Shown here one piece after another: positions 7,729-17,228 of a stretch of DNA of 64,000 nt; position 1 is the stretch's first letter, and the number at the start of each line of letters is the position of its first letter. Made by a program: the position numbers and the translations under genes. Source of the stretch: Vibrio sagamiensis NBRC 104589 (lineage in GTDB: Bacteria > Pseudomonadota > Gammaproteobacteria > Enterobacterales > Vibrionaceae); assembly GCF_007990935.1 (NCBI RefSeq), contig NZ_BJXJ01000012.1:51750-115749 (forward strand). Reading direction: 5' to 3'. A model generated the notes under the pieces. It worked only from the letters and a program-made list of their open reading frames with translations, was not told the origin of the DNA and ran no database searches.

Positions 7729-9588
7729 ATGAAAAAAATTACCTTAATCTCAAATATAACTCTAGTTGTCTTATCGCTAATATTAAGTTCTTCACTTAAA
7801 GCATCGACATTAAACTGGCCTGAGCAGCCTTTTCGTTACTATGCAGATAATGACACATTAAAAGAGTTGTTTAATAACTTTGGTGCGAACTACCGTATCT
7901 CTGTTTCAGTAAGTGATAAAATTAATGAAAAGGTGAGTGGTCGTTTCACACCGGAAGATCCAGAAGAATTCTTAAACTACCTTTCTCAAGTCTATAATTT
8001 AATGTGGTATTTTGATGGGTCTGTACTTCATGTTTATAAATCTACAGAAACAAGATCTCGATTATTACAGTTAGAATTATTAACAGCTCGAGAATTAAAA
8101 AGTACTTTGGTATCAACGGGAATATGGGATAACCGATATGGCTGGAGAGCCTCTGAAAACAAGGGTTTAGTATATCTTTCTGGTCCTCCTAGATATGTTG
8201 ACTTAGTTCAACAAACAGCCGACGCTTTAGAAGCGCGTTTGATGAAGACAGCAAACTCTACCGATGATTTGGTAGTGGAAATTATCCCTCTTAAATATGC
8301 TTCAGCGACAGATAGAGAGATCAATTACCGAGACCAAAAAATTGTGGTGCCGGGTATTGCTTCTGTTCTTAATCGAGTTTTGGCGGGTGTTCGAACACAG
8401 GTCAGTTCTTTACCAAACGCGACTATTGGTCAAGATCAACAAGGCGTTGCAAACCCTTTATCTTCAGCGGTGAATTACCATGCTGGAGCAACAGTAGAGG
8501 CAGAGCCAGGGCTAAATGCAATTATTGTTCGAGATACTCAAGCTCGTTTACCACTGTATCGGAAACTATTGGCTCAGCTTGACCGACCGCAATCAAGAAT
8601 TGAAGTTGCGCTTTCTATTGTAGATATTAGTGCGAACGACTTAAGTCAACTCGGTATAGATTGGCGTGCTGGTGTTTCTGTTGGTGGAAATCGTATTATT
8701 GATGTAAAAACAACCGGTGATGTTGGTGGAGGAGATGTAACACTTGGTAGTGGTGAAACCTTTAGATCACTATTGGATTCAAGCAATCTGAATTATCTTC
8801 TTGCTCAAATACGTTTATTGGAAACAAAAGGTACGGCTCAGGTTGTTTCTCGCCCGACGATACTTACTCAAGAGAATGTTGAAGCGGTGTTAAATAACAG
8901 CACAACATTCTATGTCAAACTTGTCGGTACTGAGACTGCAGCATTAGAGGAAGTTACTTACGGAACGTTGTTGCGTATTGTGCCACGTATTGTAGGTGAT
9001 AGGTATGCTCAGAGACCAGAAATCAATCTCAGCTTATATTTAGAAGATGGTGCTCAAATTCCAGATGGAGGGGTTGATGATCTCCCTTCTATTCGAACTA
9101 CTGAAATTAGTACACTTGCAACGGTTAAGCAGGGACAAAGCTTACTTATCGGAGGTGTATATCGTGATGAAATGAGCCATCAATTACGTAAGATTCCATT
9201 ATTAGGGGATATCCCATATTTAGGCGCTTTGTTTAGAAGTAATACTAATACTATGCGTCGTACTGTCAGAATGTTCATTATTGAACCTAGAATTATCGTT
9301 GATGGTATTGGAGATAATATTTTAATAAGTAATGAGAAAGATCTACGTTCTCAAATTACGGCATTTAAGAGTCTCTCAAATGATAGTACAGAACTAAAAT
9401 CGGCCATTGCTATTTTTAGCTGTACGACTGAAGAGCAAGCTAAACGTCATCAAGATGATCTTGCTTCTCAACAAAAAGCGTCTTTACGTAATCAGTGTAA
9501 TTTGCCTACGGGAGAATTAGGCTGGCGAGTTGAAATTAAAGAGTGTGACAGTGCGCAACAACAATGCGTACGTCCAAAAGAGGAATAA
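7729..9588 (+). CDS. vscC: VscC, outer-membrane secretin
   Basis: A 619-residue secretin that forms the outer-membrane ring of the injectisome. It has a signal peptide ending near residue 25 (SSSLKA), N0/N1/N3 periplasmic domains (for example FRYYADNDTLKELFNNFG and DLVQQTADALEARL), and the C-terminal beta domain. The secretin signature includes VVSRPTILTQENVEA and the glycine-rich LLIGGVYRDE. The S-domain after about residue 530 should bind the ExsB pilotin. The ATG at 7729 is preferred over the TTG one codon earlier. Its TAA overlaps the ATG of vscD, indicating translational coupling. Confidence 0.95.
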   Translation: MKKITLISNITLVVLSLILSSSLKASTLNWPEQPFRYYADNDTLKELFNNFGANYRISVSVSDKINEKVSGRFTPEDPEEFLNYLSQVYNLMWYFDGSVLHVYKSTETRSRLLQLELLTARELKSTLVSTGIWDNRYGWRASENKGLVYLSGPPRYVDLVQQTADALEARLMKTANSTDDLVVEIIPLKYASATDREINYRDQKIVVPGIASVLNRVLAGVRTQVSSLPNATIGQDQQGVANPLSSAVNYHAGATVEAEPGLNAIIVRDTQARLPLYRKLLAQLDRPQSRIEVALSIVDISANDLSQLGIDWRAGVSVGGNRIIDVKTTGDVGGGDVTLGSGETFRSLLDSSNLNYLLAQIRLLETKGTAQVVSRPTILTQENVEAVLNNSTTFYVKLVGTETAALEEVTYGTLLRIVPRIVGDRYAQRPEINLSLYLEDGAQIPDGGVDDLPSIRTTEISTLATVKQGQSLLIGGVYRDEMSHQLRKIPLLGDIPYLGALFRSNTNTMRRTVRMFIIEPRIIVDGIGDNILISNEKDLRSQITAFKSLSNDSTELKSAIAIFSCTTEEQAKRHQDDLASQQKASLRNQCNLPTGELGWRVEIKECDSAQQQCVRPKEE

Positions 9589-10898
9589 TGACGCCAATGC
9601 AACAGTGGAAAATACGTATTCTCTCCGGTGTTCATTCTGGTGTTGAAGTTAATTTACCTAGTGGAAGTTTTGTATTAGGTAGCGATGATTTTATCGCAGA
9701 TGTCGTTTTGACTGATTCAGAGATTAAAGCAAGTCACTTAACCATAGAGACATCTGAAGAGGGGCCAATACTTCTGAATGCAGAGGAAGTTGTTGTCAAC
9801 GGTGATAATGTCACTCTGTCCGATGGTGGTGTGGCTTTAACACGTAAATCTTTGGTTAATGTTGGTGGCCTACGTTTATCTATTGGCTATGCTGAGGACG
9901 ATTTATTTACTGAACTTTCTTCTGGAACACAGCACAACGGAGAAACAGCAGTTAATGATAAACAATCTACTGGTTGGAAAAGAATAATTTCAGTTGGTCT
10001 TTTATGTAGTTTATTACCGACTGCTATTTTTGCTGGCATTTGGTGGGGGCAAAACCAATCTAACGAACAAGAGATTATTGCAGAAGCTGAGCCGATTGTT
10101 TTAGTACGTGACATTCTTAAAGAGCTTCAATTGAATGATATTCGTGTGGAGTGGAATGCCATTGAACAGCAAGCCGTATTAGATGGATACATAGAAGGTC
10201 GAGCTCAGCAATTGAATCTACTTGATAAGATTGATGCTCTTGGTATCAATTATAAAAGTGACTTACGAACCATGGAAGAAATTCGACGTGGTGTGAAATT
10301 TATTTTACGTAACCTTGGTTACCACCAGATAAAAGTTGAAAATGGTGAAGAAAGGGGCACTGTTTTGTTAACTGGTTATATCGATGATGCTAGTCACTGG
10401 AGTCAAGTTGAACAGATTCTAGAGCGAGATGTTCCCGGTCTAATTGCTTGGAAAGTCGACTTAAAAAGAGCTGGGGCTTATATGGACACTCTAAAGTCCT
10501 TACTAGCTGAAGCGGATCTATTAACAAAAGTACAGTTAGTTACTAATGATGACAGAATCGAAATTCGTGGTGATCTAGATGATCTTGAAACGACTCAGTT
10601 TTACAGTGTAACGAGAAAGTTTCGTGAGCAGTACGGAGAAAAACCCTATTTGGTTTTAAAATCAATTCCAAAAGTGAGTACGGGGAAAAATATTGATTTC
10701 CCTTTCAAAAGCGTCAACTTTGGTAAGGTTCCTTATGTGATCCTTACGGACAATGTTCGCTATGTTGTAGGCTCCAAAACACCGCAAGGATACCGAATCT
10801 CCAACATAACATCAGGTGGCATTGAATTAGTCAAAGCCGGACAAATAATTAGCGTCGACTTAGGTCATGAGGGCAATGTTCAAAATGACAAACCTTGA
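9588..10898 (+). CDS. vscD: VscD, inner-membrane ring protein
   Basis: A 436-residue protein of the YscD/PrgH-outer-ring class. Residues 1-110 form a cytoplasmic FHA-like domain (VHSGVEVNLPSGSFVLGSDD and DVVLTDSEIKASHL, as in YscD). One membrane span lies near residues 132-155. The periplasmic part contains repeated BON-like modules, for example around GYIEGRAQQLNLLDKI and IEIRGDLDDLE, and ends with the YscD-type VPYVILTDNVRY. The start at 9588 overlaps the vscC stop (TAATG). It connects the VscJ ring and the secretin. Confidence 0.93.
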   Translation: MTPMQQWKIRILSGVHSGVEVNLPSGSFVLGSDDFIADVVLTDSEIKASHLTIETSEEGPILLNAEEVVVNGDNVTLSDGGVALTRKSLVNVGGLRLSIGYAEDDLFTELSSGTQHNGETAVNDKQSTGWKRIISVGLLCSLLPTAIFAGIWWGQNQSNEQEIIAEAEPIVLVRDILKELQLNDIRVEWNAIEQQAVLDGYIEGRAQQLNLLDKIDALGINYKSDLRTMEEIRRGVKFILRNLGYHQIKVENGEERGTVLLTGYIDDASHWSQVEQILERDVPGLIAWKVDLKRAGAYMDTLKSLLAEADLLTKVQLVTNDDRIEIRGDLDDLETTQFYSVTRKFREQYGEKPYLVLKSIPKVSTGKNIDFPFKSVNFGKVPYVILTDNVRYVVGSKTPQGYRISNITSGGIELVKAGQIISVDLGHEGNVQNDKP

Positions 10899-11079
10899 AG
10901 AAATACTTGACAATGACATAGATGGAAAAGCAAAACATGATGTCGTCGAACGATTGAATCAAGCTCAACTTGTAGTAAAACGAAAACTTGATATTGGATG
11001 TTCCCCTAAAGAATATCAGCTTCTAATGAGCCAATATGAAGCTTATCAAGCGGCAAAATCGGTCATTGAGCAATATTAG
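10885..11079 (+). CDS. vscE: VscE, needle co-chaperone
   Basis: A 64-residue helical protein. YscE and YscG together hold the needle subunit YscF in the cytoplasm. The start MTNLEEIL at 10885 mirrors the YscE start MTQLEEQL, so I prefer it to the ATG codons at 10867 and 10876; the gene overlaps the vscD end by 14 bp. The C-terminal half (EYQLLMSQYEAYQAAKSVI) matches the YscE helix. It lies just before vscF, separated by 55 bp. Confidence 0.82.
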   Translation: MTNLEEILDNDIDGKAKHDVVERLNQAQLVVKRKLDIGCSPKEYQLLMSQYEAYQAAKSVIEQY

Positions 11080-11134
11080 TCACGAACTATTAAGCTCGCA
11101 ATTAAATAAATCAAATTAATACAAAGGAAAAACT

Positions 11135-11392
11135 ATGGCTTCTTATTACGATAAAAATAATGGTATAAACCTTGATTCAGTAAAAGATAAATTGGCTGAA
11201 CAGGCCAAAGAAGCAAATGAGCAGGTAAAAGCCGCCATTGATAACTTAAAAGATGGGAGTGGCGCTGATGACCCTTCAAAGCTTGCTGAGCTGCAGCATG
11301 CTATAAATAAATGGTCAGTAATTTATAATATAGCATCAACAACGACACGTTCTATCAAAGATGTTATGCAGTCTATTCTGCAAAAGGTGTAA
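11135..11392 (+). CDS. vscF: VscF, needle subunit
   Basis: An 85-residue protein that polymerises into the T3SS needle. The C-terminal helix LAELQHAINKWSVIYNIAS and the tail RSIKDVMQSILQKV match YscF and PscF closely, including the Pro-rich turn (DDPSKL) between the two helices. It has an AAAGGAAAAA ribosome binding site about 6 bases upstream. A gap of 55 bp from vscE, against overlaps elsewhere in the operon, may reflect extra translation control for this abundantly made subunit. Confidence 0.95.
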   Translation: MASYYDKNNGINLDSVKDKLAEQAKEANEQVKAAIDNLKDGSGADDPSKLAELQHAINKWSVIYNIASTTTRSIKDVMQSILQKV

Positions 11393-11395
11393 TCG

Positions 11396-11752
11396 ATGGA
11401 AAAAGAAATGCGTTTGTTGCTTGCGGAAGTGGCACTGGTGGCAACTGGTATGCATAAACATAAAGAAGCCAATCTGATTGCCGATAGTTTAGAGATGAAT
11501 GAAGCTTCTAAAGAAGTTATCGCTATGATTCGCTCAATGAGTTTGATGAATAGAGGTTTATACCAAGATGCACATCGACTACTCGAGCCTTTATGTATTG
11601 AGTTTCCAGATTTAATAAGTCTAGCGGCATTAGCCGCAGGTAAGGCAGGCTTACTGAATCAAGCTGAAAGCCTATTACAAACAGCGCTGCAGAGTAACCA
11701 AAGCTCTCAGGAGTTTGCTCAATCTTACCTAAGAGATATTAGGTGTGCTTGA
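11396..11752 (+). CDS. vscG: VscG, needle chaperone with TPR repeats
   Basis: A 118-residue all-helical protein with TPR-like repeats (ANLIADSLEMNEASKEVI, GLYQDAHRLLEPLC, GLLNQAESLLQTAL). It is the YscG homologue that with VscE keeps VscF monomeric. It starts 3 bp after vscF, and its TGA overlaps the ATG of vscH (ATGA). Confidence 0.88.
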   Translation: MEKEMRLLLAEVALVATGMHKHKEANLIADSLEMNEASKEVIAMIRSMSLMNRGLYQDAHRLLEPLCIEFPDLISLAALAAGKAGLLNQAESLLQTALQSNQSSQEFAQSYLRDIRCA

Positions 11753-12384
11753 TGAAAGTTGAGGGCCAAGGAAACATCGTAAACCCAATGCAGAAGAATC
11801 GTCAATTGTCTTATGAACAGCAGGATGTTGATAGAATGAATAGTTTAATGGTTCGCAATAAAAACATTGCGGTCTCTCATTCTACAATTTCAGCAGGCCA
11901 TGAGAGCGTATCAACACGATCGAAATATATAAAAGTAAAAGAATGGTACGAGGAAATCAAACAAAGTGGAAATTTTGATTTGAGTTCGCTGAAGCATTCT
12001 TTGAATACCATATTCCGTAATAACAATGATGTTAAAGATGCTCTTTGGTATAGCTATAACCAAGAAATGGCACTAAAAGGAACTTCAGAAGCTTCCCCTG
12101 CTTTATTTGATGTGCTCGAAGAAGAGCTGCTCGGGACTTTTACCGCATCTATCATTGCTGATGTACCGAATACTCGTGAAGAACTCAAAGCTCGCTTGAC
12201 TGACTTTTATAATTTGGGTGCTCATAAAGAAAAGGCTCTTTTCCATACTTGGGCTGAGTTGAAGTCTCAGGCTGATATGTCAACGACAGTCGATATTATT
12301 CGCTCTGAATTAGGTCATGTGATCACAATGAATGGATTAGCTAGAAATATTCTGACTCATAGCCATAAACTCGATTTAGACTAG
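11752..12384 (+). CDS. vscH: VscH, YopR-like early secreted protein
   Basis: A 210-residue soluble protein corresponding by position and size to YscH/YopR, which is secreted early and influences needle assembly. Central helices (KEWYEEIKQSGNFDLSSLKHS, VKDALWYSYNQEM) and the C-terminal Ala/Leu-rich helix (RLTDFYNLGAHKEKALFHTWAEL) resemble the YopR core. The first 60 residues are polar and probably disordered, as expected of a type III signal. The ATG at 11752 overlaps the vscG stop. Confidence 0.8.
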   Translation: MKVEGQGNIVNPMQKNRQLSYEQQDVDRMNSLMVRNKNIAVSHSTISAGHESVSTRSKYIKVKEWYEEIKQSGNFDLSSLKHSLNTIFRNNNDVKDALWYSYNQEMALKGTSEASPALFDVLEEELLGTFTASIIADVPNTREELKARLTDFYNLGAHKEKALFHTWAELKSQADMSTTVDIIRSELGHVITMNGLARNILTHSHKLDLD

Positions 12385-12392
12385 GAAGATTT

Positions 12393-12737
12393 ATGATTGA
12401 TTCACCTTTTACTGAAGTAATGCAAACAAGTTTAGAACAGATACAAGATGCACAAGCAGATAGTGAATTAACAGAGCGTTTTGAGCAAGCAATGTCTCGT
12501 CCAGAATCTACTGATGGAGTTGAAGACGGCCTAGTTAAAAGCATTAGTGATCTTAAGCATGATATCGATTCCGCTAAGCGAGACCTTAAAGATAACATGC
12601 AGTTAGTCGGTAATGACCCTGCTCAACTAATGCAGATGCAGTGGGCATTAACCCGAATTACTTTTCAGGAAGAGTTGATTGCGAAAACGGTCGGTAAGAC
12701 GGTGCAAAATGTAGAAACGTTAGTGAAAGCACAATAA
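12393..12737 (+). CDS. vscI: VscI, inner-rod subunit
   Basis: A 114-residue mostly helical protein of the YscI family, which forms the inner rod (adaptor) between the export gate and the needle. The C-terminal region, with QLMQMQWALTRITFQEELIAKTVGK, is the conserved YscI helix; the N-terminal 50 residues are acidic and flexible. It starts 8 bp after vscH. A 99-bp gap follows before vscJ, with no terminator. Confidence 0.88.
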   Translation: MIDSPFTEVMQTSLEQIQDAQADSELTERFEQAMSRPESTDGVEDGLVKSISDLKHDIDSAKRDLKDNMQLVGNDPAQLMQMQWALTRITFQEELIAKTVGKTVQNVETLVKAQ

Positions 12738-12836
12738 TGTCTAAACCACGTTAGCTTCTCAACATGTCAAAGTTTCTCAAAGAAAAGAGTTTCTCAATTT
12801 TTTATCGAAAGAATAACAGTTCAGTGAAACATAATT

Positions 12837-13580
12837 ATGATAAATAAAATACGTTCATTTTGCTTACTACTTTGTTTGATGCTGGTGGGGTGTCAGTCAG
12901 AGCTGTACACTAATATTAGTCAGCAAGAAGGCAACGAAATGCTGTCAATTCTTCTTTCAGAAGGTGTTACTGCAACCAAAGAACCGGGTAAAGATAATAC
13001 AATTAACCTGATGGTTGATAATTCTCAAGTTGCTTTTGCCGTTGATACTTTAAAGCGTAAAGGGTACCCCAAAGAAAAGTTCTCTACATTAAAAGAAGTG
13101 TTTCCTAAAGATGATCTCATCTCTTCACCATTAGCAGAACGTGCACGCTTGATTTATGCAAAATCACAAGAACTTTCATCGACTTTATCACAAATTGATG
13201 GTGTGTTAGTTGCACGTGTTCATGTTGTACTAGAAACCGAAAACTTAAGACCAGGTGAAAGAGCGACACCAGCTTCTGCATCTGTTTTTATTAAACATGC
13301 GGCTGATATTGCACTCGATTCTTATGTACCTCAAATTAAATTATTAGTAAATAATAGTATTGAAGGCCTTAATTATGATCGTATTAGTGTCGTTATGGTC
13401 CCTTCATCTGAAGTAAGAGTAGCATCGAAGGGAAATCAGCTCGAAAATGTTTTTACTGTGCGTGTTACGAAAGGTACTGCTAATCGGTTAATAGGTATTG
13501 TTGTATTTCTGTTTGTACTTTTAATCGCCTCGAATGCAGCAACTTATCTTTGGACTCGTAGGATTAATGATCGTGGCTGA
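12837..13580 (+). CDS. vscJ: VscJ, inner MS-ring lipoprotein
   Basis: A 247-residue lipoprotein of the YscJ/FliF family. The lipobox is LMLVGC (Cys about residue 19), followed by the ring-building motif SQQEGNEMLSILLSEGV. The second module includes ARVHVVLETENL and PASASVFIKH. A C-terminal membrane span lies near residues 217-238 (IGIVVFLFVLLIASNAA). It forms the ring between VscD and the export gate. The gene overlaps vscK by 14 bp. Confidence 0.96.
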   Translation: MINKIRSFCLLLCLMLVGCQSELYTNISQQEGNEMLSILLSEGVTATKEPGKDNTINLMVDNSQVAFAVDTLKRKGYPKEKFSTLKEVFPKDDLISSPLAERARLIYAKSQELSSTLSQIDGVLVARVHVVLETENLRPGERATPASASVFIKHAADIALDSYVPQIKLLVNNSIEGLNYDRISVVMVPSSEVRVASKGNQLENVFTVRVTKGTANRLIGIVVFLFVLLIASNAATYLWTRRINDRG

Positions 13581-14238
13581 TGAGAATAAATCAAATGCTC
13601 AACGCTTACATCAATTCAATTTTTGTCCTGCACAATATATGCATTGCAGTTGGCTGCTTGAGAGCGAACCATGGCTTATAAATTTGTTTGATTGGCGAAA
13701 TAATGCCTTGGTGAACCAATGGTGTTTAGAAAATTGGTCATTATCAGTTGTTGCGGAAAACCACTTCCATCAGCCTTACACCAGTTTGGTGTTTCTTCCG
13801 TGTATCGAGCTCAATAAATTACTTTTAACACTTGGTGGCGTTATGTATAGCCAAGCCATGCGTCAAGTAGTACTCAAACAACCTAGAAAGTGTTTAAATA
13901 ATGTATTTGGTATTGAAGAGGTTAAATTTTTAACTCAACAAGGTCCTATGTTAATTGCTCAATGGCCTGATGGGTGGCAAGTGCCTTTACCCGAGATATT
14001 AGAAGAACGCAGTTTAACGGCAGATGCTACTTTTATGGGCTATCAGTGGTTCAAGGCTTTACTTTCCACTTTGCCTAGCAGTCTTCTGTTAAGGTTTCAG
14101 CTTAAACTAGATATAGAATTGATCAATAGAGAGGGTAATGCTGATTGGTTGAGTAAAGAACACCATGATCTTGCATACCGATTGATTAAAAAAATTGCTA
14201 AACAGGTAATTCCTCAATGTTTTCATTTGTTGAAATAA
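13567..14238 (+). CDS. vscK: VscK, sorting-platform component
   Basis: A 223-residue cytoplasmic protein of the YscK/PscK family that links the VscQ and VscL platform to the VscD ring. Family features seen are FNFCPAQYMHC near the N-terminus, PLPEILEERS in the middle, and IPQCFHLLK at the C-terminus (compare the YscK end MPTCSHLFK). I chose the ATG at 13567 over 13534 because it puts the start next to the conserved N-terminal motif and gives a short overlap with vscJ. It overlaps vscL by 22 bp. Confidence 0.88.
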   Translation: MIVADENKSNAQRLHQFNFCPAQYMHCSWLLESEPWLINLFDWRNNALVNQWCLENWSLSVVAENHFHQPYTSLVFLPCIELNKLLLTLGGVMYSQAMRQVVLKQPRKCLNNVFGIEEVKFLTQQGPMLIAQWPDGWQVPLPEILEERSLTADATFMGYQWFKALLSTLPSSLLLRFQLKLDIELINREGNADWLSKEHHDLAYRLIKKIAKQVIPQCFHLLK

Positions 14239-14837
14239 AAACGGATAACTTAAAGCTAACTCCAGGGCTTAAAGTATTAAAGGCACAAGATTACACTCGC
14301 TATCTTGACTCACAACACTTAGTTGACGCTGCTAACGCAAAGGCAGAAAGTATTATTGAACAAGCTCAGCAGGCTTATGAAGCAGAAAAGCAACGCGGTT
14401 ATGAAGCTGGCATGGAACAAGCTAAAATTGAAAATGCTCAGATACTTATAGAAACCGTAGCGAAGGGTAACCAGTATTACCTTCAAGTTGAAAATAAAAT
14501 GACTGAGGTAGTATTAGAAGCGGTTCGTAAAATTATTAATACTTTCGATGATGTTAATACGACGACTCGTGTCGTAAAAGAAGCTCTGTATTTGGTGAGT
14601 AATCAAAAGCAAGTAATTTTACATGTTCACCCAGATCAAGTTGCAGAAGTTAAAGAAAATATTGCCAATGTATTGAGTGAATTTCCAGAGGTTGGTTACG
14701 TTGATGTTGTAGCAGATAGCCGATTGAAAAATGGCGGCTGTATCTTAGAGACCGAAGTCGGAATTATAGATGCGAGTATCGACGGTCAGCTGCAGGCATT
14801 AAAGCAAGCAATGAAAAAACAGTTTGGCGAACGTTAA
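14217..14837 (+). CDS. vscL: VscL, ATPase stator
   Basis: A 206-residue protein of the YscL/FliH family that binds and controls the VscN ATPase. Residues 40-95 are a Glu/Gln/Ala-rich coiled coil with GYEAGMEQAK. The C-terminal domain contains VVLEAVRKII, LVSNQKQVILHVHPDQ and the highly conserved GGCILETEVGIIDASIDGQ. It is the last gene of the exsD-vscL operon. An imperfect hairpin (AGTTTGGC with GCCAAACT, about 14820-14850) overlaps its stop codon but has no T-tract. Confidence 0.94.
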   Translation: MFSFVEIKTDNLKLTPGLKVLKAQDYTRYLDSQHLVDAANAKAESIIEQAQQAYEAEKQRGYEAGMEQAKIENAQILIETVAKGNQYYLQVENKMTEVVLEAVRKIINTFDDVNTTTRVVKEALYLVSNQKQVILHVHPDQVAEVKENIANVLSEFPEVGYVDVVADSRLKNGGCILETEVGIIDASIDGQLQALKQAMKKQFGER

Positions 14838-15055
14838 AACGATTGCCAAACTTCGTGATTTAATTTCACAGAATTTAATCTAATACCTCGAGTTTAATTG
14901 AGTAAATTGATTGTAATTATCGTGCTGGAAGCAGTTACTTAAGCAACAATATATGCTTTTATTATTTACGTTAAACAGATTTCATTAACATTGTATTATC
15001 ATTAATTATTATTTCTAGTTTTTATCTTCTAGTTTGTATTTAGAGGTTGTGAGTA

Positions 15056-16960
15056 TTGTCAAAAGAACTATCACTTAGCTATTTTTTTTCTTTAGTTAAA
15101 CTATTATTTTTACTTACTTTAACTTATAGCTCTATTCGAGGTGTATTTTTTTATTACAACCAAATCAGTTTTGACTCGTTAAGCTCAAGTATTGTGATTA
15201 ATTCATTTTTACACGGCATACGCTTTGATGTAGCGGCAATATTAACGATCAATACCCCTGTTATCTTAATTTCTTTTCTGTTGCCGTTTATCTTTATAAA
15301 TCAGAATTCCGGGCTCAGGTGGCTACAAGGGATATTTTGGCTGTTCAATGTCCCTTTCATAATTTTTTCATTTGTAGATTTGCTTTATTACCCATTTACA
15401 GGCAAGCGAAATGGCCTTGAAGTTTTTGACTTATGGTTTGATATTAAAGATCAAATAGGGCAGTTATTTACTCAGTATGCATTAATCTCATTAGTTTTTA
15501 CCTCAGCATTAATTTGTATCATAAGAATTAACCGATGTAAGTCATCGAAACATACTATTACCAAATCAAAATATGCGATTTTGTTTTTGTTTACTGCAGT
15601 CGTTGTTGTGTTGGGGATACGCGGTGGTCTGCAGACAAAACCGCTAAAAGCATATCATGCGCTTGCATGGCCGAGCGCGAATAGTGGAGATATCACTTTA
15701 AACAGCACTCTCGTCTTATTAAAGCGCGAGAAGACTAACTTGAATAAAAAGAATTGGTTTGCTACCGATGAGCTTGCATATCAAGCAATCACTCCTAAGG
15801 TTAATACCGCATCAACACTTATTCATAAGGGGCCAGAAAAACCTAATGTCGTTATCATTATTTTAGAAAGCTACAGCCTTGAATTTGTCAAAGACTTACC
15901 TACACATGCGAGCTATACACCCTTTTTAAAATCACTCACTGAAAAAGGACTTTATTTTGAGAATGGGTTTGCGAATGGCCGTGCTTCGATTGATGCTGTG
16001 CCGTCAATTCATTGGGGAATACCGAAGTTAATGAATTCTACTTTTGTTCGTTCTGAATATGTTTCAGATAAGCTCTATGGTTTGCCAGAGATTATGCAAA
16101 ATCACGGCTATCGAAGCATGTTTTTCCATGGTGCGAAAAATGGCTCGATGTTCTTTGATATCACGGCTGAACAGCTAGGGTTTGATGACTATTATGGCAG
16201 AACTCAGTATGATAAAGATAATCCTAATCATATTGATTTCGATGGCAAGTGGGGGATTTTTGATGAGCCGTTTTTGCAGTATGCAGCACAAGTTATGGGT
16301 CAAACTAATCAACCTTTCTTATCAACGATCTTTACCATTAGCAATCATAATCCTTTTACATTGCCAAACGAGTATAAAGAAACCTTAGCTGTTGATGACC
16401 CTGCGATGATCAGAACAGTGCGATATGCTGATATTGCACTACAGAAATTTTTTGCGACGGCTGAGAAAATGCCTTGGTATGACAATACGTTATTTGTCAT
16501 CACTGCCGATCATACAGGTGAAAATGTTGATAGTGAATTCGCTACAAAGCTGGGCAATCATCGTATTCCTCTTTTACTCTATACACCGAATAAAACGATA
16601 GGCGCTTTTAAGTCTGACAAAATTGTTCAGCAAATCGACATACCAGCAACAGTATTAGATTATGTTGGTCTCATACATCAAGAAAAAGATAAGCTTCTAC
16701 CATTTGGTCAGAGTATGTTGCCTTTTGACACAGTTGGTAGGGCTTTATTTTTTGCAAATAATCAGCATATTTTGCTACATGGTAATTCAGTCACCAGTAT
16801 GCAAGTCGAAAATGATCAAATTAACACGGAGAAATTAAATGAGTTTCTTATGCAAGTTCAGCCCGACGATACAATCACTCCGGAAGAATTACAAAAGCAG
16901 CTCAAAGCTTACATTCAAATCTATAACAATGGTTTAGTTGATAATTCATTTTTCAAATAG
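15056..16960 (+). CDS. LTA synthase-like membrane sulfatase/phosphotransferase
   Basis: A 634-residue protein with about five membrane spans in residues 1-185 and a periplasmic alkaline-phosphatase/sulfatase-fold domain from about residue 265 (PNVVIIILESYSLEF, then FFHGAKNGSMFFD, SNHNPFTLP and the metal site TADHTGE). Homologues transfer phosphoglycerol or phosphoethanolamine head groups onto envelope glycans. The start is a TTG at 15056 behind AGAGG; an in-frame TGA at 15050 excludes an earlier start. The exact substrate cannot be told from sequence. It has its own terminator and no visible tie to the T3SS flanking it on one side. Confidence 0.85.
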   Translation: MSKELSLSYFFSLVKLLFLLTLTYSSIRGVFFYYNQISFDSLSSSIVINSFLHGIRFDVAAILTINTPVILISFLLPFIFINQNSGLRWLQGIFWLFNVPFIIFSFVDLLYYPFTGKRNGLEVFDLWFDIKDQIGQLFTQYALISLVFTSALICIIRINRCKSSKHTITKSKYAILFLFTAVVVVLGIRGGLQTKPLKAYHALAWPSANSGDITLNSTLVLLKREKTNLNKKNWFATDELAYQAITPKVNTASTLIHKGPEKPNVVIIILESYSLEFVKDLPTHASYTPFLKSLTEKGLYFENGFANGRASIDAVPSIHWGIPKLMNSTFVRSEYVSDKLYGLPEIMQNHGYRSMFFHGAKNGSMFFDITAEQLGFDDYYGRTQYDKDNPNHIDFDGKWGIFDEPFLQYAAQVMGQTNQPFLSTIFTISNHNPFTLPNEYKETLAVDDPAMIRTVRYADIALQKFFATAEKMPWYDNTLFVITADHTGENVDSEFATKLGNHRIPLLLYTPNKTIGAFKSDKIVQQIDIPATVLDYVGLIHQEKDKLLPFGQSMLPFDTVGRALFFANNQHILLHGNSVTSMQVENDQINTEKLNEFLMQVQPDDTITPEELQKQLKAYIQIYNNGLVDNSFFK

Positions 16961-16970
16961 CGATTATGAC

Positions 16971-17004
16971 AAAAGGTATTGTCGTTTCTTGTTCAATACC
17001 TTTT
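16971..17004 (+). terminator. Rho-independent terminator after the LTA synthase-like gene
   Basis: An 11-bp stem (AAAAGGTATTG at 16971-16981 with CAATACCTTTT at 16994-17004), a 12-nt loop and a T-run. It lies 10 bp after the stop codon. Confidence 0.85.
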
Positions 17005-17184
17005 TGATATATCACCTAAGTGACTACAAAGAATTTGTTCTACGAGTTGATAGTATAAAAACTAGGTAAATGTTTAAAGAAATGTATCTTTTGAGCATTA
17101 TTTTACCTTCTAAAGTGATGGAGCTCGTCAATATTGGTAAATAGTCTGTAACGCAGGTATAATAATATCCGTTTTAATTGTTAG

Positions 17185-17208
17185 AGTTCGGCACTTTTTC
17201 TGCCGAAC
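17185..17208 (+). promoter_or_regulatory. Hairpin in the trhO leader
   Basis: A perfect 8-bp inverted repeat, GTTCGGCA with TGCCGAAC, separated by about 7 nt and lying just upstream of the trhO ribosome binding site. No T-run follows, so it is more likely an mRNA leader structure than a terminator. Function unknown. Confidence 0.4.
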
Positions 17209-17228
17209 CGAAGAAGTAAGGAATGATC